Of a stretch of DNA of 6,842 nucleotides, positions 1-5,556 are shown piece after piece. The notes under the pieces are model-generated. The model had not been told where the DNA came from, made no database searches, and saw only the letters and a program-made list of their open reading frames with translations. A program made the translations under genes and the position numbers. The DNA comes from Solirubrobacterales bacterium (lineage in GTDB: Bacteria > Actinomycetota > Thermoleophilia > Solirubrobacterales > Solirubrobacteraceae), in contig QHBV01000032.1 in assembly GCA_003244035.1 (NCBI GenBank), forward strand, positions 5,082 to 11,923, written 5' to 3'. Numbering within the stretch: position 1 is the first letter of the stretch; every line of letters begins with the position of its first letter.

Positions 1-1152
1 CGGATCACGCTGCCGCGCGCCGACCCGTACATGTTTCCGCTGGTCGCGTTGCTGGCCTGCTTCGGGCTCGTGATGGTCTACCGGATCGACCCCACGCTCG
101 CGCGCCAGCAGGCGCAATGGTTCGTGCTTGGCCTGCTCCTGTTCGCTGCCACGATCGTCGTCTTCCGCGACTACCGGCGGCTCGAGCGCTATCGCTACAC
201 GATCGTTGCCGTCTCGCTCGGGCTGCTGGTGCTCCCGCGCCTGCCGGGGATCGGCTATCAGGCCAACGGCGCCTACCTCGGCGTCCACATCCCCGGCCTG
301 TTCGTGTTCCAGCCGGCGGAGTTCGCGAAGATCGGGCTGGTGATCTTCCTCGCCAGCTACCTGCGCGACACGCGGCAGGTGCTGGTGCTGGGGGCGCGGC
401 GGATCCTGGGCGTGACGATCCCGCCGATCAAGCACTTCGGGCCGGTCGTCGTGATCTGGGGGATTGCGATGATGATCATGTTCCTCCTGCACGACATCGG
501 CTCCTCGCTGATGTTCTACGGCGGCCTGCTGGCGATGCTGTACGTGGCCACCAGCCGGCTGTCGTTCGTGGTCGTCGGGCTCGCGGCGTTCGCGCTCGGG
601 GCCTGGTACCTGGGCACGCACATCCCCCACGTACAAGATCGCGTCCAGGACTGGCTGCACCCGTTCAGCCCGGCGCTCTACAACAAGGTCGGCGGCAGCT
701 ACCAGCTCGCGAACTCGCTCTTCGCCCAGGCCGCCGGGGGACTGTTCGGCCAGGGGTTCGGCCAGGCCGTGCTGACGATTCCGGGCTTCCGCACGCCCCA
801 CTACCTGCTGCCCGCGCCGCAGACGGACATGATCTATGCGGTCATCACCGACGAGCTCGGGCTGTTCGGCGGGGTCGCGGTGCTGCTCACCTACCTGATG
901 CTGATCGCGCGTGGGTTCAAGACCGCGCTGCTGGCCCGCGACTCGTTCTCTACGCTGCTGGCGGTCGGGCTGAGCGCGATCCTCGCGCTGCAGGTGTTCG
1001 TGATCGTGGGTGGGGTCACGCGCGTGATCCCGCTGACCGGGGTGACGCTGCCGTTCATCTCCTACGGAGGCTCTTCGATCGTGGCCAACTTCGTGCTGCT
1101 GGCGCTGCTACTGCTGGTCTCCGATCGAGCGCGGAGGGAGACACCGGCGTGA
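1..1152 (+). CDS. rodA: SEDS-family peptidoglycan glycosyltransferase, RodA/FtsW type (5' end outside window)
   Basis: Polytopic membrane enzyme that polymerises lipid II into glycan strands together with a class B penicillin-binding protein. The frame is open from base 1, and the residues before the first ATG (base 31) read RITLPRADPY, which fits the conserved N-terminal part of the family, so the true start lies upstream and ATG 31 is internal. The visible 383 residues hold about nine or ten hydrophobic segments. Hallmarks are the extracellular-loop block GGLFGQGFG, the Asp codon at 826-828 in TDMIYAVITDELG (matching the catalytic Asp of RodA/FtsW), and the C-terminal signature PLTGVTLPFISYGGSS at 1030-1077. 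The gene overlaps pbpA by 4 bases. RodA is preferred over FtsW because of the pbpA-pknB neighbourhood known from Mycobacterium; sequence alone does not separate the two well. Family certain, symbol probable. Confidence 0.93.
   Translation, partial: RITLPRADPYMFPLVALLACFGLVMVYRIDPTLARQQAQWFVLGLLLFAATIVVFRDYRRLERYRYTIVAVSLGLLVLPRLPGIGYQANGAYLGVHIPGLFVFQPAEFAKIGLVIFLASYLRDTRQVLVLGARRILGVTIPPIKHFGPVVVIWGIAMMIMFLLHDIGSSLMFYGGLLAMLYVATSRLSFVVVGLAAFALGAWYLGTHIPHVQDRVQDWLHPFSPALYNKVGGSYQLANSLFAQAAGGLFGQGFGQAVLTIPGFRTPHYLLPAPQTDMIYAVITDELGLFGGVAVLLTYLMLIARGFKTALLARDSFSTLLAVGLSAILALQVFVIVGGVTRVIPLTGVTLPFISYGGSSIVANFVLLALLLLVSDRARRETPA
1133..1140 (+). promoter_or_regulatory. Shine-Dalgarno sequence for pbpA
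   Basis: GGAGGGAG lies 8 bases before the GTG at 1149-1151. It decides the pbpA start: the reading frame is open far upstream through rodA, but only this GTG has a strong purine-rich site and yields a normal PbpA N-terminus (short cytoplasmic tail, then a membrane anchor). The GTG overlaps the rodA stop as GTGA, so translation is probably also coupled to rodA. Confidence 0.8.
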
Positions 1153-2573
1153 ATGGTCCGATCTTCCGCCTGTTCGGGCTGCTCGTGGTGCTGTTCGCAT
1201 TGCTGGTCGCGTGGACCTCGCGCTGGGCGGTGTTCGACGCCAAGGCGCTGAACGACAACACCCTGAATGCACGCACGCTGATCGACGAGCTGAAGATCAA
1301 GCGCGGTCGGATGCTCGCCGACGACGGCACCGTGCTGGCACGGTCGGTGCCCGCCCCGGGCGGCACCTGGAGTCGCTTCTATCCGACTCGCCGGCTCTTC
1401 TCCCAGGCGGTCGGCTACTCGATTGCGGCAGAGGCGCGCAGCGCCGGGCTCGAGCGCTCGCGCGGCGAGGAGCTGCGGGGCCTGCAAACCGGGGCGAGCT
1501 CGATCTTCGGACAGCTCAGCTCGCAGCGCGTAGGCGACGACGTGTACACGACGCTCGATCCCAAGGCCCAGCGGATCGCCCAGCAGGGACTCGGCGGTCG
1601 AGCCGGCTCGGTGGTCGCGCTCGACCCCCAGACCGGCGCGGTCCTGGCGATGTACGCCAATCCGGGCTACGACAACAACAACCCCAACGCGACCGGCCCC
1701 GGGATCTCCACCTACAACCGCTCAACCCAGGCGGGGGATCCCCCGGGCTCGACCTTCAAGATCGTGACCGCCACGGCCGCGATCGACAGCGGCAGCTTCA
1801 CCCCGAGCTCGACCATCAACGGCAACTCGCCGGTGACCGTCTCCGGTGTCCCGCTCTCCAACGACCTCAACCAGAGCTTCGGCTCGATCGACTTGACTAC
1901 CGCGCTCACGTACTCGGTCAACACCGTGTGGGCGCAGGTCGCCGAGCAGCTCGGGCGCGCGACGATGACCAAGTACATGCGGCGGTTCGGCTTCTATGTA
2001 AAGCCCCCGCTGGACTACCCGCCCGACGAGCTCGTCGCCAGCCGGCCGTTCTCGGGCACGACCGGCCGCCCCTACCCGCCCGGAAGCTCGAACGAGGACA
2101 TCGGCCGGATCGCGATCGGGCAGGGTGGGCTGCTCGTCACGCCGCTGCAGATGGCGATGGTCGCGGCGGCCGTCGCCAACGGCGGCAAGCTGATGGTCCC
2201 GCGGCTGACCGACAAGGTGGTCGACCAGGACGGCAAGACGGTCGAGACGATCAAGCCGAGCGTCTACAGCCAGGTGATGAAGCCGTCGACCGCGCAGGAG
2301 GTCGCTCAGATGATGAAGAAGGTGGTCGAGGAGGGGACCGGCACGCCGGCGCAGCTCGGCGGCATCGACGTCGCCGGCAAGACCGGGACGGCGTCGATCG
2401 GCCTGCCCGGCTCCAACCTGACCGAGCCGTGGTTCATCGGCTTCGCCCCGGCCGGAAACCCGAAGGTCGCGGTCGCCGTCACGGTGCAGCAGACCCAGGG
2501 CGGTTTCGGTGCCACGGTCGCGGCGCCGATCGCCCGAGATGTGATCAAGACGCTGCTCTCAGAGGGCCGGTAG
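1149..2573 (+). CDS. pbpA: PbpA-type class B penicillin-binding protein (peptidoglycan D,D-transpeptidase)
   Basis: Membrane-anchored transpeptidase that crosslinks stem peptides in the glycan made by its SEDS partner; it is the target of beta-lactams. The 474-residue product has one N-terminal membrane helix (about residues 5-25), then a short dimerisation-type region with NARTLIDELKIKRGRML, similar to the N-terminal region of mycobacterial PbpA. The transpeptidase domain has all three active-site motifs in order: STFK with nucleophile Ser201 and Lys204, SVN at 256-258, and KTGT at 411-414. Length is close to mycobacterial PbpA (about 490 residues), and there are no C-terminal PASTA repeats, unlike some FtsI/PBP2x proteins. 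The GTG start is chosen for its Shine-Dalgarno and 4-base overlap with rodA. The upstream extension of this frame, inside rodA, is low-complexity Arg/Ala/Pro text typical of a GC-rich shadow frame. pknB follows 2 bases after the stop. Confidence 0.95.
   Translation: MNGPIFRLFGLLVVLFALLVAWTSRWAVFDAKALNDNTLNARTLIDELKIKRGRMLADDGTVLARSVPAPGGTWSRFYPTRRLFSQAVGYSIAAEARSAGLERSRGEELRGLQTGASSIFGQLSSQRVGDDVYTTLDPKAQRIAQQGLGGRAGSVVALDPQTGAVLAMYANPGYDNNNPNATGPGISTYNRSTQAGDPPGSTFKIVTATAAIDSGSFTPSSTINGNSPVTVSGVPLSNDLNQSFGSIDLTTALTYSVNTVWAQVAEQLGRATMTKYMRRFGFYVKPPLDYPPDELVASRPFSGTTGRPYPPGSSNEDIGRIAIGQGGLLVTPLQMAMVAAAVANGGKLMVPRLTDKVVDQDGKTVETIKPSVYSQVMKPSTAQEVAQMMKKVVEEGTGTPAQLGGIDVAGKTGTASIGLPGSNLTEPWFIGFAPAGNPKVAVAVTVQQTQGGFGATVAAPIARDVIKTLLSEGR
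1329..1344. repeat. Near-palindrome inside pbpA (7-base arms, 2-base centre)
   Basis: ACCGTGC-TG-GCACGGT is a perfect inverted repeat of 7 bases around a 2-base centre. It sits in a denser cluster: GGCACC (1326-1331), GGTGCC (1346-1351) and GGCACC again (1362-1367) could pair in two mutually exclusive ways. All of it is pbpA coding sequence for the ordinary stretch DGTVLARSVPAPGGT. In DNA this GC-rich such repeats arise by chance, so no function is claimed. Confidence 0.35.
1732..1745. repeat. Perfect 14-base palindrome inside pbpA
   Basis: CGGGGGATCCCCCG is its own reverse complement. It encodes the GDPPG stretch directly before the active-site STFK motif of PbpA, where the protein sequence is strongly constrained. 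The palindrome is a fact of the sequence; a regulatory role is not supported. Confidence 0.4.
2561..2566 (+). promoter_or_regulatory. Weak Shine-Dalgarno for pknB
   Basis: AGAGGG ends 9 bases before the ATG at 2576-2578 and lies inside the last codons of pbpA. With only 2 bases between the pbpA stop and this ATG, initiation is probably helped by ribosomes finishing pbpA. Confidence 0.5.
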
Positions 2574-2575
2574 CG

Positions 2576-4549
2576 ATGCCCGAGCCGAGCCCCGGAACGC
2601 TGATCGACGACCGCTACAAGGTGCTCTCACGCCTGGGCAGAGGCGGGATGGCCGACGTCTTCCTGGCCGAGGATCAGCAGCTCGGGCGCAAGGTCGCGGT
2701 CAAGCTGCTGCACCGTCGCTTCGCGGAAGACCCTGGCTTCGTCGAGCGCTTTCGCCGCGAAGCGCGAGCGGCGGCGGGTCTTCAGCACCCGAACGTCGTC
2801 AGCGTCTACGACCGCGGCGAGTACGACGGCACCTACTACATCGCGATGGAGTATCTCCCCGGGCATACGCTCAAGCAGCTGATCGCCGAGCAGGCTCCGA
2901 TCGAGCCGCTGCGCGCGATCGAGATCACCCTTCAGATCCTTCAGGCCGCCCGCTTCGCCCACCGGCGCGGCGTGATCCACCGTGACCTCAAGCCCCATAA
3001 CGTGATGATCGACGATGCCGACCAGGCGAAGGTGACCGACTTCGGGATCGCGCGCGCCGGCGCCTCGGACATGACCGAGACCGGCTCGATCATGGGGACC
3101 GCCCAGTACCTGTCTCCCGAGCAGGCACAGGGCCACGCCGTCAGTGCGGCCTCGGATCTGTACGCCGTTGGCGTCGTCCTGTACGAGCTGCTCACCGGCC
3201 AGGTGCCGTTCGATGCGGAGTCGGCCGTGACGATCGCGCTCAAGCACGTTTCCGAGGCTCCCGTCCCGCCGAGCAGGATCAACTCGGCGATCCCGCCCGA
3301 GCTCGAGCAGGTGGTGCTGTGGGCGCTCAACAAGGACCCCGCCGACCGCCCCGCCGACGCCGAGCAGCTGATCGCGGCGCTCGAACAGGTCAAGGCGGGG
3401 ATCGTCTCGGGGCAGATCGGTCAGCGGACGGCTTCGATGCCCGCCGTTGCGGCTGCTGCGGTTGGGGCCGCCGGTGGGGTTGCGGTCGCGGGAACGGCCG
3501 CGAGCTCCGCGCCCGAAACCCCACCGCCAGCCCAAGACGCATCTGTCGAGCCAGCCCCACTGCCGCTGGAGGACCCCTCGACGCCTCCCGAGCGCCGGGG
3601 ACTCAGCCGGCGGCAGTGGGCGTGGATCGCCGCGCTCGTGCTGCTGCTGGTGGGCGCGGGGGTCGCGGCGTACCTGCTGACGCGGCCGGCGCAGGACGTA
3701 GTACCGCCGGTCGTCAACAAGCAGGTCGCCGTCGCCCGCACGCTGGTTCAGAACGCCGGCTTCAACGTGAACCTGATCAATCAGACTGACACCCATCCGG
3801 CCGGGACTGTGATCGCCCAGAGCCCGCTGGGAGGTGTGAGGACCGATGCGGGATCGACGGTTACGTTGACCGTCTCGCAAGGCTTGGGCAACGTCGGTGT
3901 GCCGCCGGTCGTGGGGCTGCCGGAAGCTCAGGCCAAGCAGGCGATCAAGCGGGCGGGGTTGAAGGTCGCTCGCGTCCAGAGCGAGGGCTCGTCGCTGCCG
4001 GCCGGAGAAGTGACGAGCACCGACCCGGGCGCCGGTGTGTCGGTGCCGGCGGGTTCTGAGGTGACGCTGTTCGTCTCCGCCGGCAAGACGGCGGTCCTGG
4101 TCCCGGTTCCCGACGTCACTGGCCAGGCGCAGGCGGACGCGAGGGCGACGCTGAAGGCCGCGGGCTTCGGCGTCTCGAGCACCACGCAGGCCTCGAGCAC
4201 CATCAAGCCCGGGCAGGTGATCAGCCAGAGCCCCACCGCAGGCACGAAGGTGGCGCCGCGCTCGACCGTCAGCCTCGTGATCGCCTCCGCCTCCACGCCG
4301 ACCACCACGAATGTTCCGGACGTCAAGGGCGACACCGCCGCCGCCGCCTCGAGCGCGCTGACCGCGGCGGGGTTCCAGGTTCGGGAGCGCAGCAAGAACG
4401 TGACCAAGTCAAGCGACGATGGGGTCGTGATCGACCAGAGCCCGGCGGCTGGCAGTCCCGCCGCCAAGAACAGCACCGTGACGGTCGTCGTCGGCCGCTA
4501 CACGGCGTCCACCAACACCACCACCACCACCACCTCCACCACCTCCTGA
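2576..4549 (+). CDS. pknB: PknB-type transmembrane Ser/Thr protein kinase with four PASTA domains
   Basis: Receptor kinase that links detection of peptidoglycan fragments or lipid II outside the cell to phosphorylation of division and wall-synthesis proteins. The product has 657 residues. Kinase domain, about 14-275: glycine loop LGRGGMADV (20-28), ATP-binding Lys43, Glu62 as likely helix-C partner, HRDLKPHN (135-142) with catalytic Asp137, DFG at 155-157, and an activation loop with Thr167 and Thr169 at the places of the TxT autophosphorylation sites of mycobacterial PknB. Every catalytic residue is present, so it should be active. An Ala/Gly/Val-rich then Pro-rich linker (about 289-343) leads to one membrane helix (about 349-368). 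Four extracellular PASTA repeats follow at about 375-436, 440-503, 508-571 and 579-642, the number found in M. tuberculosis PknB, then a 15-residue Thr/Ser-rich tail. The ATG at 2576 gives the standard kinase N-terminus; the open frame upstream is a pbpA shadow. Its stop shares one base with the ddl start. Confidence 0.96.
   Translation: MPEPSPGTLIDDRYKVLSRLGRGGMADVFLAEDQQLGRKVAVKLLHRRFAEDPGFVERFRREARAAAGLQHPNVVSVYDRGEYDGTYYIAMEYLPGHTLKQLIAEQAPIEPLRAIEITLQILQAARFAHRRGVIHRDLKPHNVMIDDADQAKVTDFGIARAGASDMTETGSIMGTAQYLSPEQAQGHAVSAASDLYAVGVVLYELLTGQVPFDAESAVTIALKHVSEAPVPPSRINSAIPPELEQVVLWALNKDPADRPADAEQLIAALEQVKAGIVSGQIGQRTASMPAVAAAAVGAAGGVAVAGTAASSAPETPPPAQDASVEPAPLPLEDPSTPPERRGLSRRQWAWIAALVLLLVGAGVAAYLLTRPAQDVVPPVVNKQVAVARTLVQNAGFNVNLINQTDTHPAGTVIAQSPLGGVRTDAGSTVTLTVSQGLGNVGVPPVVGLPEAQAKQAIKRAGLKVARVQSEGSSLPAGEVTSTDPGAGVSVPAGSEVTLFVSAGKTAVLVPVPDVTGQAQADARATLKAAGFGVSSTTQASSTIKPGQVISQSPTAGTKVAPRSTVSLVIASASTPTTTNVPDVKGDTAAAASSALTAAGFQVRERSKNVTKSSDDGVVIDQSPAAGSPAAKNSTVTVVVGRYTASTNTTTTTTSTTS
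4517..4534 (+). repeat. (ACC)6 trinucleotide repeat at the 3' end of pknB
   Basis: Six tandem ACC triplets encode Thr648-Thr653. With the neighbouring ACC and TCC codons they form the Thr/Ser-rich extracellular tail of PknB, ending at Ser657. Tandem triplets can change copy number without shifting frame, so tail length may vary between strains. The tract also leaves the region just before the ddl start almost free of purine runs. Confidence 0.85.
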
Positions 4550-4551
4550 TG
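4547..4551 (+). promoter_or_regulatory. ddl: TGATG stop-start overlap coupling pknB to ddl
   Basis: The pknB stop TGA (4547-4549) shares its A with the ddl start ATG (4549-4551). No Shine-Dalgarno precedes this ATG: the 30 bases before it are C-rich ACC/TCC triplets. Reinitiation by ribosomes that have just ended pknB is the simplest way ddl can be translated, giving linked synthesis of kinase and ligase. The overlap is seen directly; coupling is inferred. Confidence 0.7.
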
Positions 4552-5550
4552 GGCGCGCCGCGCGTAGCCGTGCTCGGGGGCGGTCGCTCCGCCGAGCACG
4601 AGGTCTCGCTCGCTTCGGCCGCGTCGGTGGTGGCGGGGCTGCGCGAAGCGGGCTGCGAGGTGCGTGGGATCGAGATCGCGCGTGACGGCACCTGGCGTGA
4701 GCAGGGACAGGCGCTCACGCTCGCGCCGGGCGGGGGCCTCGAAGGGGCCGATGTCGTCTTCCCCGCCCTCCACGGTCCCTTCGGGGAGGACGGGACCGTG
4801 CAGGGGCTGCTCGAGTGCCTCGGCGTCCCCTATGTCGGCGCCGGGGTGCTCGCCTCCGCGCTGTGCATGGACAAGGTCCTGTTCAAGGACCTGATGGCCC
4901 ACGCGGGCGTTCCCCAGGTCGGCTATCGCTCGGCGCGGGCGGAGCGCTACCGGGCGGATCCCGCCGGGGAGCTCGCCGGGCTCGCTCCGCTCGGCCTGCC
5001 CGTGTTCGTCAAGCCCGCCCGCCTCGGCTCCTCGCTCGGAATCGGCCGGGTGAACAGCGCGGAGGAGCTCCCCGCGGCGCTCGAGTCGGCGTTCGAGTAC
5101 GACTCGCTGGCGATCGTGGAGGCGGCTGCCACCGGGCCCGAGCTCGAGTGCTCGGTGATCGGAAATGACCAGCCGATCGCCTCCGAGCCCGGCGAGATCC
5201 TGCTCGCGACGGGCGAGGCGGGCTGGTACGACTACGAGGCCAAGTACACGCCCGGCGCGATGGAGCTGATCGTCCCCGCGCGCGTGCCGGCGCGCGTCCG
5301 GCAGCGGGTTCGTGAGCTGGCGCTTGCGACATTCATGCGGGCGGGCTGCTGTGGCCTCGCGCGGGTGGACTTCTTTCTCGACGGCGACCGGGTGCTGGTC
5401 AACGAGCTCAACACGATGCCCGGGTTCACCAGCACCAGCGTGTTCGCCTCGCTGCTGGCTGCCGGCGGGATCCCGTACCCGCAGCTGCTGACGCGCCTGG
5501 TGGCGCTCGCGCTCGAGCGCCACCAGGCCGAGCACCACGGTCCCCAGTGA
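4549..5550 (+). CDS. ddl: D-alanine--D-alanine ligase
   Basis: Cytoplasmic ATP-grasp enzyme that joins two D-alanines using ATP; MurF then adds the dipeptide to UDP-MurNAc-tripeptide. At 333 residues it is of normal family length. Visible motifs in order: GGGRSAEHEVSLASA (10-24) with Glu16 of the first D-Ala site; HGPFGEDGTVQG; GVPYVGAG followed by CMDK; the ATP-contact Lys155 in VFVKPARLGSSLGI; ELECSVIGN; the omega-loop segment YDYEAKYT with Tyr233 at the position usual for D-Ala-D-Ala rather than D-Ala-D-lactate ligases; and the metal-binding Asp274, Glu286 and Asn288, the last two in NELNTMPGF. Nothing suggests damage. The first in-frame alternative start (GTG at 4570) would remove part of the first beta strand and also lacks a Shine-Dalgarno, so the ATG is kept. 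It is the last gene of the plus-strand unit. A ddl next to the PASTA kinase ties precursor supply to wall polymerisation and its regulator. Confidence 0.96.
   Translation: MGAPRVAVLGGGRSAEHEVSLASAASVVAGLREAGCEVRGIEIARDGTWREQGQALTLAPGGGLEGADVVFPALHGPFGEDGTVQGLLECLGVPYVGAGVLASALCMDKVLFKDLMAHAGVPQVGYRSARAERYRADPAGELAGLAPLGLPVFVKPARLGSSLGIGRVNSAEELPAALESAFEYDSLAIVEAAATGPELECSVIGNDQPIASEPGEILLATGEAGWYDYEAKYTPGAMELIVPARVPARVRQRVRELALATFMRAGCCGLARVDFFLDGDRVLVNELNTMPGFTSTSVFASLLAAGGIPYPQLLTRLVALALERHQAEHHGPQ
4569..4600 (+). other. Strong potential hairpin at the start of ddl
   Basis: CGTGCTCGG (4569-4577) pairs perfectly with CCGAGCACG (4592-4600). Inside, after a GGG bulge, CGG (4581-4583) can pair with CCG (4589-4591) around a TCGCT loop. 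The stem begins about 18 bases after the ddl start codon. No T-run follows, so it is not a standard intrinsic terminator. It overlaps the conserved motif LGGGRSAEHE, so protein constraint may explain it; an effect on initiation or pausing is only possible. Confidence 0.45.
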
Positions 5551-5556
5551 CGGACC
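5539..5556. terminator. Short inverted repeat at the convergent gene ends, weak bidirectional terminator candidate
   Basis: GGTCC (5539-5543) and GGACC (5552-5556) are perfect inverted arms around an 8-base loop containing the ddl stop; the right arm fills most of the 6-base gap before the stop of the minus-strand kinase gene. It is the only dyad at this junction that could serve both genes, but the stem is just 5 base pairs and no T-run follows on either strand. It may be chance. Confidence 0.2.

Noticed and set aside
117..1148. Long upstream extension of the pbpA reading frame, overlapping rodA
   Set aside because: It is a GC-rich shadow of rodA. The GTG at 1149 has a strong Shine-Dalgarno and gives the expected membrane anchor.
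1732..1745. 14-base palindrome as a possible operator in pbpA
   Set aside because: It is a run of G then C around GATC, encodes the invariant stretch before the active-site motif, and has no nearby promoter; listed only as a repeat.
1211..2575. Long upstream extension of the pknB reading frame, overlapping pbpA
   Set aside because: The translation is Arg/Ala/Asp-rich low-complexity text antagonistic to the clear PbpA frame. The kinase N-terminus at 2576 is standard and follows the pbpA stop by 2 bases.
2627..3880. 417-codon open frame on the minus strand opposite pknB
   Set aside because: The product is Arg/Gly/Asp-rich with no recognisable domain and lies opposite a fully conserved kinase; long antisense frames are common in GC-rich DNA.
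2576..4549. PknB as a pseudokinase or a kinase with a missing catalytic residue
   Set aside because: Lys43, Asp137, Asn142 and the DFG Asp155 are all present with normal spacing.
4874..4892. Inverted repeat AGGTCC/GGACCT in ddl
   Set aside because: Six-base arms in mid-gene with no T-run and no positional link to a junction; expected by chance.
4498..5538. 346-codon open frame on the minus strand opposite ddl
   Set aside because: Same shadow pattern, with a repetitive Val/Glu start that is just the ACC repeat read backwards; no domain is visible.
4549..5550. Ddl as a vancomycin-resistance D-Ala-D-Lac ligase
   Set aside because: The omega-loop segment keeps Lys-Tyr as in D-Ala-D-Ala ligases, and there is no vanH or vanX neighbour in the window.
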